Source: Candidatus Bathyarchaeota archaeon (GTDB lineage: Archaea > Thermoproteota > Bathyarchaeia > Bathyarchaeales > Bathyarchaeaceae). Taken from it: DNA of 24,451 nucleotides. The notes under the pieces were generated by a model, which searched no databases, was not told the DNA's origin, and was given only the letters and a program-made list of their open reading frames with translations. How positions within the stretch are numbered: position 1 is the stretch's first letter; every line of letters starts with the position of its first letter. The DNA is taken from positions 1-24,451 of the forward strand of contig JAOUPL010000008.1 in the NCBI GenBank assembly GCA_029879825.1, given 5' to 3'. Both the position numbers and the translations under genes were made by a program. Of the stretch, positions 15,629 through 22,085 are shown piece after piece.

Positions 15629-15820
15629 ATGGTCAGTGAAGCGAAAGGAAGACTGTTCCGAAGAAAGGACGGCAAGTATCTATTGTACATTCCGAAAGAC
15701 CTGGCTGAGGACAGCATGTTCCCCTTCAAACCAGACCCAGCGGTCAAGGTCAACATCAGCTTCAAAATCGGAGACAAAAAACTAACCATAGAAAAATGGA
15801 AAGAGAAAACCGACAATTAG
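15629..15820 (+). CDS. Small AbrB/SpoVT-like swapped-hairpin protein
   Basis: A 63-residue protein. GRLFRRKDGKYLLYIPKDLAED (written here only as a region, 7-28) has the alternating hydrophobic strand and the Y-I-P-K-D-L turn typical of AbrB-type DNA-binding or antitoxin domains. A second short strand pair follows (VKVNISFKIGDKKLTI). Such archaeal one-domain proteins usually act as dimeric transcription factors. No partner toxin gene is next to it. The start has a TATA element and a weak GGTGG site. The stop overlaps the stop of a candidate reverse-strand micro-ORF. Confidence 0.75.
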   Translation: MVSEAKGRLFRRKDGKYLLYIPKDLAEDSMFPFKPDPAVKVNISFKIGDKKLTIEKWKEKTDN

Positions 15821-15939
15821 CTTTCTATCGCATTGCCGACAGCGCTAATTGCGACAAAATTCATGATGGTGCCCCCACCAAGCGCCAACAAACCAGTGAT
15901 TACGTCCCTTTTCTGTCTTGTAAGGCACGCAAATTCCAC
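15817..15939 (-). CDS. Candidate 40-residue membrane peptide resembling an MscS pore helix
   Basis: Reading the reverse strand from GTG 15939 to TAA 15817 gives a 40-residue product. Residues from about 16 on run VITGLLALGGGTIM, then NFVAISAVGNAIES and stop. This matches VISGLLALLGGTII plus GFAAINTIGNAIAG of the MscS at 12730 at 18 of 26 positions by eye. The N-terminal 15 residues do not match that channel. It may be a remnant of a third MscS copy or a real small membrane peptide. GCCTTATATACC (15949-15960) reads as a reverse-strand TATA, but it lies only about 15 bp before the GTG, so the true start could be a downstream TTG or ATG. Confidence 0.45.
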   Translation of the reverse strand: MEFACLTRQKRDVITGLLALGGGTIMNFVAISAVGNAIES

Positions 15940-15948
15940 CTCGTTTCT

Positions 15949-15960
15949 GGTATATAAGGC
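15949..15960. promoter_or_regulatory. TATA-like element GGTATATAAGGC
   Basis: A clear TATATAAG core that could fire in either direction. A very similar string, AGTATATAAGGCGAAAAAG, occurs at about 17789-17807 inside the end of another gene. To its right, CTTTAAAAAAGGATTTTTTG and a T7 run (about 15990-16021) could end a short transcript. Confidence 0.4.
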
Positions 15961-16032
15961 AAAAAAAGAGAACGATTAAAGCTCATTATCTTTAAAAAAG
16001 GATTTTTTGACCCTCTTTTTTTGGACGATACG

Positions 16033-16042
16033 CATATATACA
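16033..16042 (+). promoter_or_regulatory. TATA element ahead of the micro-ORF/zinc-ribbon pair
   Basis: CATATATACA lies about 37-46 bp before ATG 16079. A start of transcription near 16063-16068 would leave just enough leader for the TTTGGAGG site. Confidence 0.5.
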
Positions 16043-16078
16043 CGTCGCAGTGCGCTTAGAGATTTTTGGAGGAAAAAA

Positions 16079-16189
16079 ATGCGCAGCTACTCAGAAGAAG
16101 GGAAAGAAGAAAGGAGAATAAACAAATTAACTAAAGTTTTTTCTTTTACCCCCATTTTTCACTTTCAAAATGCAAGCGCAAGGCCGTGA
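16079..16189 (+). CDS. Candidate 36-residue leader peptide with strong ribosome binding site
   Basis: ATG 16079 is preceded by TTTTTGGAGGAAAAAA, one of the strongest ribosome binding sites in the window, and by a TATA element at a suitable distance. The peptide is basic and charged at first (MRSYSEEGKEERRINKL), then hydrophobic/aromatic. It ends at 16189, 20 bases inside the following zinc-ribbon gene in another frame. That gene has no good site of its own, so this may be a coupling leader. The alternative is a sequencing or real frameshift joining the two. No family recognised. Confidence 0.45.
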   Translation: MRSYSEEGKEERRINKLTKVFSFTPIFHFQNASARP

Positions 16190-16433
16190 TGTTGTGCCTC
16201 AACTGGTTGTCTGCCATAAGTGTGGCGCCGTTCTTTATGATAATATAGAATTGAAGCCGCCCGATGAGATCGTTCAGAGTTACGATGGCAAATGCCCGAA
16301 TTGCGGCAAAAAGCTGTCTTTCATACCGAAAAGAGTTCAAGTTAAGCCTCTTGACGAGGCAAATCAACTAGGCCCACTTGAGAACAAAAGACTGTCAAGA
16401 AAAAAGACTTGGAAGAAAACAAAGAAACCTTAA
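16170..16433 (+). CDS. Zinc-ribbon protein, unknown function
   Basis: An 87-residue protein with CHKCG (Cys15, Cys18) and CPNCGKKL (Cys42, Cys45), a clear four-Cys zinc ribbon, followed by a Lys/Arg-rich tail (about 70-87) that could bind RNA or DNA. The ATG has no recognisable ribosome binding site and lies inside the end of the 36-codon ORF, so translation is probably coupled to it. No operon partner downstream. A link to the ribosome or transcription is a guess based only on the fold and the basic tail. Confidence 0.75.
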   Translation: MQAQGRDVVPQLVVCHKCGAVLYDNIELKPPDEIVQSYDGKCPNCGKKLSFIPKRVQVKPLDEANQLGPLENKRLSRKKTWKKTKKP

Positions 16434-16445
16434 AGAAAAAGGAAT

Positions 16446-16454
16446 ACGCGCGCT
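16446..16454. repeat. (GC)n tract ACGCGCGCT
   Basis: Short alternating tract just downstream of the zinc-ribbon stop. Confidence 0.65.
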
Positions 16455-16488
16455 GTTGCCCTAAACGCAGAGAAGTTCAAGAATCATC

Positions 16489-16496
16489 TGCGCGCA
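16489..16496. repeat. (GC)n palindrome TGCGCGCA
   Basis: Perfect 8-bp palindrome 35 bp after the previous tract, in the same gap. Confidence 0.6.
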
Positions 16497-16539
16497 TTTT
16501 GAAAATGAAAAAAATGGGAGTAAACGAAAAACTTCTATT

Positions 16540-16668
16540 TCACCACTCTTCTTCCTCTTCTTCCTCTTCTTCCTCTTCTTCCCATTCTTCTTCCTCAAAC
16601 ATGTTTTTCACCTCTTTTTGCTTTCTTGCTTGGCATCCTCGCAAAGGCTGTAGCTTCGCAGTATTCAA
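16540..16668 (-). CDS. Candidate 42-residue micro-ORF with poly-Glu tail
   Basis: From TTG 16668 to TGA 16540 the reverse strand encodes a basic first half (GCQARKQKEVKNM region) and then FEEEEW, twelve Glu, a final Trp and stop. The Trp-capped acidic tail ending exactly at the stop looks more deliberate than chance. No strong ribosome binding site is seen, and ATG 16602 would leave only 20 residues. The opposite strand reads poly-Ser in an open frame without a believable start. No family recognised. Either a real acidic microprotein or a simple-sequence accident. Confidence 0.35.
   Translation of the reverse strand: MNTAKLQPLRGCQARKQKEVKNMFEEEEWEEEEEEEEEEEEW
16546..16581. repeat. Minisatellite: four perfect copies of CTCTTCTTC
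   Basis: A 9-bp unit repeated four times without change, followed by CCA and more TTC triplets to 16593. It encodes the poly-Glu run on the reverse strand. Slippage could change the tail length in steps of three residues without a frameshift. Confidence 0.85.
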
Positions 16669-16681
16669 ATAAGGATTGTGT

Positions 16682-16958
16682 ATAGGAAAAACCGATCAGA
16701 AAATCGATTTTTTCGAGAAAATGAATGATAGAGACCTTATTTTGACAAAGAGGGAAATATTCTGTGTCTTAGATTAATATAAGGCACTCTAGTTCCTCTA
16801 TTTGTCAAAAGAGAGCTAAAATTGGGTGATGAAACGAGTTACTTGTGAAGTTTCTCTAATTCTGGAATAATATTTTTAGGGTGCTACGAGCATTCGAGTT
16901 TTGTGTGTTTTGATGTTGAAATATTTCCTTGTCAGTTCTCTAACATTGTCTTCATCTT
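16682..16958. other. Gene-free AT-rich gap
   Basis: Contains the palindrome AAAATCGATTTT (16700-16711), near CGATCAG, and a reverse-strand CTTATATTAA (about 16771-16785) that might be a distant TATA for the micro-ORF. No RNA gene or further coding region is seen. Confidence 0.4.
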
Positions 16959-17705
16959 CTATTTTCTGTTAACAACAGAATTAACTTTTTTAACGGCTTT
17001 ATATGACTTCATCAAGCTCCTTGAGAAGTCCATGTTTAACCACTTTTCATAAAAAGCAGCTACCTTCTTTACTGTTAGGTACCTTCTTTTGCACTTTGAA
17101 AGCGAATCTTTTGTCAGCCGAACGTCATCTCCTCCGAGAGCCTTTCCGTAGAGTTCTTTGCAGAATCTAACAATGTCAGAATTTTCTCTTTCAACGCGTT
17201 CTCTAGTTTCTTGTAGAAGTCTTTCAATAGAATCTCTATTTGCAATGAGAACCCTTGGAATAACCTTGACATCTCCGTGGATCCCTTTAATGAAAACTGC
17301 GAATTTCCGAGCATCGACCAGTTGGCGGTCTTTGTCAAAAAATGAATGTTTTTGAGAGAAGGCATAAATGGAACGACGCAGACGAATGCAAGGTGCCCTT
17401 TTGAGGACGTTTTTTATCCTTTCCCTTTTAACTTCTTTTGGAGCTGCATACATAACGATAACGAGGCTTCCAAGCTTAGAGAGCCCACTATTTTTCACAA
17501 ATTGAGGTTTCTTAACCTCCCTTATCCTCTTTAGAAGTATTGGCTGATTCTTCTCAAGCACCTTCAGAACCTTGTAGACCTTCTCTTCGTCGATTTTCCA
17601 GAAAGCCGTATGGACCCGTTTACATCCCAATGCTTTCAAACGACGGGGAAGGGCGCTCCTGTCATTGAATTCTTTAGAAACCCTATAGACCACGTACGAA
17701 ACCAC
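16959..17705 (-). CDS. Protein with two Cas2/ChrB-N-like ferredoxin-fold halves
   Basis: A 248-residue protein. Residues 2-58 (YVVYRVS, RRLKALGCKRVHTAFWKI) and 78-116 (SLVIVMYAAPKEVKRERI, then APCIRLRRSIYAF) both follow the pattern of a first strand, a basic helix and a second strand with an aromatic end. Cas2 nucleases and the N-domain of ChrB-type regulators share this pattern. A helical C-terminal half (about 155-248) resembles the ChrB tail. Cas2's catalytic Asp is not obvious: the first strands read YVVYRV and IVMYAA. No CRISPR array or cas gene is nearby. GTG 17705 has TTGAGG about seven bases upstream, and a strong TATA precedes it. Function unknown; nucleic-acid binding is inference. 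Confidence 0.65.
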   Translation of the reverse strand: MVSYVVYRVSKEFNDRSALPRRLKALGCKRVHTAFWKIDEEKVYKVLKVLEKNQPILLKRIREVKKPQFVKNSGLSKLGSLVIVMYAAPKEVKRERIKNVLKRAPCIRLRRSIYAFSQKHSFFDKDRQLVDARKFAVFIKGIHGDVKVIPRVLIANRDSIERLLQETRERVERENSDIVRFCKELYGKALGGDDVRLTKDSLSKCKRRYLTVKKVAAFYEKWLNMDFSRSLMKSYKAVKKVNSVVNRK

Positions 17706-17739
17706 TGTTCCTCAACACCACAAACCGTCTTCCTTCAGA

Positions 17740-17751
17740 TTCTTATATATT
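17740..17751 (-). promoter_or_regulatory. TATA element of the Cas2-like protein gene
   Basis: On the reverse strand CCTCCCTCAAAATATATAAG places AAATATATAAG about 35-45 bp before GTG 17705, one of the best TATA boxes in the window. Confidence 0.65.
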
Positions 17752-17775
17752 TTGAGGGAGGAAACGGGCATGTTC

Positions 17776-18351
17776 TCAAAGTCTATCAGTATATAAGGCG
17801 AAAAAGGTAAGAAGCAAAAACAAAAGCGCGCGCGCATCTCGTTTCCGTCGCAGTTTTCCATAACCCAAGAAGGTCAGTAGGCCTACGTAATATATTATTC
17901 CTAAAACTCCCATCCACACGCAAAGACTATAGACTCCTAGTGTTAGAGCAGGGTTAAGCAGCGGATTTGCTGTTATTGGATAAAATGGACGTATGTCAGC
18001 ATATAATGGAGAATCCAATAAAACATGGAGACAGGTGCCGAAGACGCCTGCGACCACGAAAGAATTCAGACTCAAACCATTATCGGCCTCTAACAGGAAC
18101 ACTTTGTATAGCGGATGCAAAACTCTTTCAAGAAGAAACATGACATAACCAAGAGCCAGCCCCACGAGGAAAGCCGAAAGGAAAGTATGCAAATACCCAT
18201 GCAAAGGATATCTTAATCCCAAAAGAAGAACTAAGAAAGGCTCAACATCAACTATTACGTTAGCAACTATGAACGTAGGTGCATGAAAGTATTTCCTGAA
18301 GGGAAGCCCCAAACCTAGGGCTGGACCAAAATGAAAAGGCGTAAAAGGCAT
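17776..18351 (-). CDS. YdjM/DUF457-like membrane-bound metal-dependent hydrolase
   Basis: A 191-residue membrane protein that starts MPFTPFHFGPALGLGL, the usual start of the YdjM-like family (predicted membrane-bound metal-dependent hydrolases). Conserved polar residues fall in DVEPFL (35-40), LHGYLHTFLSA and LHVLLDSPLY, which would supply His and Asp ligands near the membrane. About five hydrophobic segments are visible. Substrate unknown. A (GC)5 tract lies inside the last 20 codons and encodes Asp-Ala-Arg-Ala-Leu; it is the only such tract clearly within a gene, though it sits upstream of the next gene's promoter. Confidence 0.75.
   Translation of the reverse strand: MPFTPFHFGPALGLGLPFRKYFHAPTFIVANVIVDVEPFLVLLLGLRYPLHGYLHTFLSAFLVGLALGYVMFLLERVLHPLYKVFLLEADNGLSLNSFVVAGVFGTCLHVLLDSPLYADIRPFYPITANPLLNPALTLGVYSLCVWMGVLGIIYYVGLLTFLGYGKLRRKRDARALLFLLLTFFALYTDRL
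17826..17835. repeat. (GC)5 tract inside the end of a coding region
   Basis: GCGCGCGCGC in the C-terminal codons of the YdjM-like gene, about 75 bp upstream of the TATA element of the Cas2-like gene. Confidence 0.75.
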
Positions 18352-18429
18352 GTTTTGTCCATCAATCTACACACTATAACGCTTTTTAGATTAATCCTTT
18401 ACCCGAAGCTTGCAGTATGACTACATAAT

Positions 18430-18441
18430 GCGCGCGCGCGC
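18430..18441. repeat. (GC)6 tract
   Basis: GCGCGCGCGCGC, one of the two longest tracts in the set, two bases from the stop of the acetoacetate-decarboxylase-like gene. It is about 40-50 bp upstream of a TATA-like sequence (reverse-strand ATCTAAAAAGC near 18381-18392) for the YdjM-like gene. Confidence 0.85.
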
Positions 18442-18443
18442 TT

Positions 18444-19217
18444 TTACAGTTCCCAATCGAGTTTAATGAAGGAATACGGCCTAAATTTTAAGGGATCAAC
18501 TTCCGCGATTACTTCACCTGGTTGCATGCGAATTTCCATTCCTTTGGCATAGCCTGCCATCAAAACTTCTTCGATCGGTATCTCGTGAATGGGGTCAAAT
18601 TTTGATTTTGCAAGCGTAAGTTCTCCTTCACCTAATTCTGGCTTCCCCCAATCGATTTCGTTGTATTGTTTGACCAAACGGGGATTATAATCAAATGCAC
18701 CTATTTTTGGGTCTTCAAAATATTTGAAGAGGTAATTGGGTCCTTGGGGTGGAATATCTTCGGGTTCTGCAGCTCCAGTGAGGTTAACTTTGATCTCGAT
18801 AATAGGGATACCTTTTCTGATGCAAACCCCAGTCACTTTGTTTCCTTCTCTTCTAACACGTATCGTTTCAGCAATTTTTTTAGGAAAGCCATAAACTTCT
18901 CTTCCCCCAATCATAGCGATGTCGTTTGTCACTGGCATGGAGAGACAATAGTTTCCCACTTCTCCTTCATATTGTGCTGAGATGAACAGTGCTGCCTCGT
19001 TATAAGTCACTCCAAAATTCGTTCTACGAAATTCAGCCACGTAGGCTGAGCCTATTGATGCAGGATCTGGCTCCAATGGCGGAGGTAACACTCTTTTAAC
19101 TGCCTCTGCGTTGGTTCTAAACATTACCATAACCATAACGGCGTCACCCAATACGAATCCCTTGGAAAAATGTTCCTCCCTCGCAGAAATTTCATCCAAA
19201 GAACGTACAAGTCCCAT
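18444..19217 (-). CDS. Acetoacetate decarboxylase family protein
   Basis: A 257-residue member of the acetoacetate decarboxylase family, which forms a Schiff base between a lysine and a beta-keto acid. GREVYGFPKKIA (105-116) is the active-site motif; Lys113 should be the Schiff-base lysine and Lys114 its pKa-lowering neighbour. Other family elements are PPPLEP (45-50), the AEFRRTNFGV segment and MPVTNDIAMIGG. The true substrate may be a different keto acid or enol, since relatives vary. ATG 19217 has GGAGAG about six bases upstream and is preferred over the longer reading from 19253. It is divergent from catalase. Confidence 0.88.
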   Translation of the reverse strand: MGLVRSLDEISAREEHFSKGFVLGDAVMVMVMFRTNAEAVKRVLPPPLEPDPASIGSAYVAEFRRTNFGVTYNEAALFISAQYEGEVGNYCLSMPVTNDIAMIGGREVYGFPKKIAETIRVRREGNKVTGVCIRKGIPIIEIKVNLTGAAEPEDIPPQGPNYLFKYFEDPKIGAFDYNPRLVKQYNEIDWGKPELGEGELTLAKSKFDPIHEIPIEEVLMAGYAKGMEIRMQPGEVIAEVDPLKFRPYSFIKLDWEL

Positions 19218-19298
19218 TCTCTTCTCTCCTTTTCTAAGCACAAAACTCGACAAGTAAAGCTGTGGACGTCACTTTAAAATCTTTGCGACAACACCTTT

Positions 19299-19310
19299 AT
19301 GCGCGCGCGT
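19299..19310. repeat. (GC)n tract ATGCGCGCGCGT between two divergent promoters
   Basis: Lies about 15 bp upstream of the catalase TATA element and about 16-27 bp behind a TATA-like sequence (near 19272-19283) for the divergent decarboxylase-like gene, in an ideal place for a shared regulator. An ATG here is in frame with catalase but precedes the TATA box. Confidence 0.75.
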
Positions 19311-19322
19311 GCAGATCGAAAC

Positions 19323-19335
19323 CACTTATATATAC
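19323..19335 (+). promoter_or_regulatory. TATA element of the catalase gene
   Basis: CACTTATATATAC lies 36-48 bp before ATG 19371; a GAGGAT site follows at about 19359-19364. Confidence 0.65.
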
Positions 19336-19370
19336 AAGAAAAGATCGTTAGTTTATATGAGGATACTGTC

Positions 19371-20819
19371 ATGGAAAAAAAGAAACATTTGACTACGAAC
19401 CAAGGAGTCCCGGTCACTGATAACCAGAATTCGTTAACCGTCGGTGAACGTGGTCCAGTTTTGTTACAGGACGTCCAGTTTGTCGAGAAGATGGCTCACT
19501 TTGACAGAGAGCGTATCCCTGAAAGAGTTGTCCACGCTAAGGGGGCAGGAGCACACGGTTTCTTTCAGGTTTACAAGAGCATGGCACCTTATACCAAAGC
19601 GAAATTCCTCCAAGATCCGAAGGAAAAAACCCCCGTATTCGTAAGATTTTCCACTGTCACAGGAGGACGTGGTTCTGCCGATACAGTGAGGGATCCACGA
19701 GGCTTTGCCGTCAAGTTCTACACCGAAGAAGGTAATTATGACCTCGTCGGTAACAATCTTCCAGTGTTCTTCATCAGGGATGCGATCAAGTTTCCAGATA
19801 TGGTTCACGCCTTCAAAGGCGCACCAGATAATAATATTCCATCGGCTTCCTCCGCTCATAACCGCTTCTGGGATTTCATATCTTTAACGCCGGAATCGAC
19901 CCACATGATTATCTGGCTCTTTACTGACCGCGGGACACCGAAAAGTTTCAGGATGATGGAGGGCTTCGGTGTTAACACCTATGTATGGGTGAATTCTGAG
20001 GGAAAGAGAGTTTATGTGAAATACCATTGGAAACCTAAATTGGGGGTGCATAGTCTTGACCGTCATGAAGCAACTCGGCTGGCTGGTGTCGACCCCGACT
20101 ACCTTACCCGTGATCTCTGGAATACGATTGCCAGTGGCGGAGAGGTTGAGTATGAACTCTGCGTCCAGTTGATGGAAATCGAGGATGAATTAAAACAAGT
20201 TTTTGATCCACTTGATCCTACAAAAACTTGGCCTGAGGACAAATTCCCACTTATGGTGGTGGGTAAGATGGTTTTGAATCGTAATCCTAATAACTTCTTC
20301 GCTGAAGTCGAGCAGGCAGCTTTCTGTCCAGCCAGCATTATACCAGGTATAGAGTTTTCCGCTGACAAGCTGCTCCAGGGTCGAACGTTCTCATACGCGG
20401 ATACCCAGCGCCATCGTTTGGGACCGAATTACTTACAACTACCAATAAACCGCCCCATAGTGGAGGTCAACAACAACCAGCGCGATGGAGCCATGCAGTT
20501 AGGAGAATTCAGTGGGCCGGTCAATTACGAGCCCAGTAGTCTAGCTGGCGGTTCTCCAGTGGAGGCTCCAGCGGGTACCCCATACGTATATCGGGTTGAG
20601 GGAGAAGTTACTCGTAAGAAAATCAGTAAGACCAAAGACTTTCAACAAGCGGGGGAGAAATATCGTTCCCTGAGCAAGATGAACCAAGAACATCTAATAG
20701 ATAATCTCATCACAGATCTTATGCAAATAGACAAACCGATCCAGCAGCGGGTGATTGAGAACCTAACCAAGGCTGACCCGGAGTTGGGTAAATCCGTGGC
20801 CGAAGGTCTGAAACTCTAA
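19371..20819 (+). CDS. Monofunctional heme catalase
   Basis: Splits hydrogen peroxide into water and oxygen. The 482-residue product has the distal-side His55 in RVVHAKGAGAHGFF (52-65), the distal Asn128 in DLVGNNLPVFF, and the heme-ligand Tyr342 in RTFSYADTQRHRLG (338-351). It belongs by length to the small-subunit group. ATG 19371 follows a TATA element and GAGGAT, so the in-frame ATG at 19299 is not the start. Archaeal catalases of this kind are often close to bacterial ones, so past horizontal transfer is plausible but not shown here. Together with the superoxide dismutase it forms a peroxide/superoxide defence in an otherwise anaerobic-looking gene set. Confidence 0.97.
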   Translation: MEKKKHLTTNQGVPVTDNQNSLTVGERGPVLLQDVQFVEKMAHFDRERIPERVVHAKGAGAHGFFQVYKSMAPYTKAKFLQDPKEKTPVFVRFSTVTGGRGSADTVRDPRGFAVKFYTEEGNYDLVGNNLPVFFIRDAIKFPDMVHAFKGAPDNNIPSASSAHNRFWDFISLTPESTHMIIWLFTDRGTPKSFRMMEGFGVNTYVWVNSEGKRVYVKYHWKPKLGVHSLDRHEATRLAGVDPDYLTRDLWNTIASGGEVEYELCVQLMEIEDELKQVFDPLDPTKTWPEDKFPLMVVGKMVLNRNPNNFFAEVEQAAFCPASIIPGIEFSADKLLQGRTFSYADTQRHRLGPNYLQLPINRPIVEVNNNQRDGAMQLGEFSGPVNYEPSSLAGGSPVEAPAGTPYVYRVEGEVTRKKISKTKDFQQAGEKYRSLSKMNQEHLIDNLITDLMQIDKPIQQRVIENLTKADPELGKSVAEGLKL

Positions 20820-20879
20820 CAGATGATAAAGGAACAAGACTGCCAAAGCTTCTAACACAAGCTCTTCAGTTCTATCCCT

Positions 20880-20899
20880 ACTTTTTTTGTTCTTTTTGG
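20880..20899 (+). terminator. T-rich end after catalase
   Basis: ACTTTTTTTGTTCTTTTTGG, with T7 and T5 runs, lies 60-80 bp after the catalase stop. No clear hairpin is seen. Confidence 0.45.
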
Positions 20900-20913
20900 A
20901 TTTATGTAACACA

Positions 20914-20925
20914 TGCGCGCGCGCA
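20914..20925. repeat. (GC)n palindrome TGCGCGCGCGCA
   Basis: Perfect 12-bp palindrome in the gap between catalase and the second MscS gene, about 30 bp upstream of the AT-rich TATGTTTAATTAG (20954-20966) that may be the promoter of that gene. Confidence 0.8.
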
Positions 20926-20991
20926 GAAGTCCAGGTAGAATACCGACCTACGCTATGTTTAATTAGTCTTTTGGCGTCTTAGACTATTGTT

Positions 20992-21942
20992 ATGTCAGTC
21001 GTGACACTTATTGTTGGATTTGTGGTGCAATTGGGTCTTGATGGAGTTCTTGAGTTTTTGGGCAGGGAGGCTGTGCGAACCTCTATCGGAATTCTTGTGG
21101 TGATCGCGGGAGTTTTTGTATTCTATAAATTATCTTCAAAGGTGATAAGGACCGCCATATTAAAGGCCAAAGGAAGAGAGGAGGATGTCAAGATGCTTAT
21201 CAACTTGTGGAGGGCTCTCATAGCCTTCCTAACTCCTCTATTAATCGTTGCAGTATTCTTCCCTCAGTTCTGGGTTATCCCCACATTCTTTGGAGCTTTT
21301 GGCGGCCTATTTCTGGGATGGGCCCTACAACCCGTGGTGTCTGGCTTGGCAGCTTGGTTGTTGATCACTCTTAAGAGACCCTTCAGGCTCGGAGACAGGA
21401 TTCACCTGCCAACATTAAACTTGAAAGGTGATGTACTTGATGTCGGGCCAATGTACACTGTTCTCAACCAGGTCGGCGGATCCGTGGAAAGCGAGGAGGC
21501 TGTAGGGCGGAATATTTTGATTCCAAATAACATGTTTTTCGGACATCCAGCTGTTAACTTTACTCCACGAGTGGAAAAAGGACCCCTGAGACAACCAGCA
21601 GAGAAATCCGTGTACACTCTCGACGAGGTAGTAGTAAGGATAACCTATGATACGGACTGGGAAGTAGCTGAAAGCATCCTGCTCAATGCCGCTAGGAACG
21701 TAACTGCAGACGTTATCAAAGCTACACGGAAGGAACCCTACATCAGGTCAGACATGTACGATTACGGAGTCTACCTGAGGCTTAGGTACATGACGTTGGC
21801 TACGGATAGACCTCGGATAAAATATGAAATCGAGAAAAGGATATTCAAAGATTTTTCGAAGAACGATAAGGTGGACTTCGCCATCCCTTTCGTTTATTCT
21901 GCCAAAAAAGGTACTCAAGAGATGAGCAATACACCCTCATGA
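20992..21942 (+). CDS. MscS-family mechanosensitive channel, second copy
   Basis: A 316-residue channel with hydrophobic segments at about 4-20, 31-48, 74-90 and 95-125. The pore-helix region runs FGAFGGLFLGWALQPVVSGL, and KRPFRLGDRIHL (128-139) is the MscS signature that starts the cytoplasmic domain. Similarity to the copy at 12730 is limited to these core parts, so it is a distinct subtype rather than a recent duplicate. It starts at ATG 20992 with no strong ribosome binding site, suggesting a short or absent leader. A hairpin follows the stop. Confidence 0.9.
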   Translation: MSVVTLIVGFVVQLGLDGVLEFLGREAVRTSIGILVVIAGVFVFYKLSSKVIRTAILKAKGREEDVKMLINLWRALIAFLTPLLIVAVFFPQFWVIPTFFGAFGGLFLGWALQPVVSGLAAWLLITLKRPFRLGDRIHLPTLNLKGDVLDVGPMYTVLNQVGGSVESEEAVGRNILIPNNMFFGHPAVNFTPRVEKGPLRQPAEKSVYTLDEVVVRITYDTDWEVAESILLNAARNVTADVIKATRKEPYIRSDMYDYGVYLRLRYMTLATDRPRIKYEIEKRIFKDFSKNDKVDFAIPFVYSAKKGTQEMSNTPS

Positions 21943-21959
21943 CCTATTCTCGGAGTAGG
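21943..21959 (+). terminator. Hairpin directly after the second MscS gene
   Basis: CCTATTC and GAGTAGG pair over seven positions (one T-G wobble) around a TCG loop, starting one base after the stop. There is no adjacent T-run, so it may stabilise the 3' end rather than terminate. Confidence 0.35.
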
Positions 21960-22045
21960 AATCGAAAATCCTCTTTGCAAGGCTTAGTGTTTTTCGCCAG
22001 CGCATGGGATTTTTAGGTCACTTTAAATCAAGCGGAGATTCTCCC

Positions 22046-22056
22046 AAGCTTTAAAT
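22046..22056 (+). promoter_or_regulatory. TATA-like element of the fused transferase gene
   Basis: CCAAGCTTTAAATGG includes CTTTAAATG about 30-40 bp before the TTG at 22086. Confidence 0.45.
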
Positions 22057-22085
22057 GGGATATTCAACACCTCTCTAATCAGTGA

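Noticed and set aside
16409..16672. Plus-strand open frame with a poly-Ser run
   Set aside because: No ribosome binding site; it starts inside the zinc-ribbon gene, and the Ser run is only the TTC/TCT reading of the minisatellite. Composition is not protein-like.
19299..19370. Longer catalase start at 19299
   Set aside because: This ATG lies in the GC tract upstream of the TATA element, so it would not be transcribed from that promoter; ATG 19371 has a proper site.
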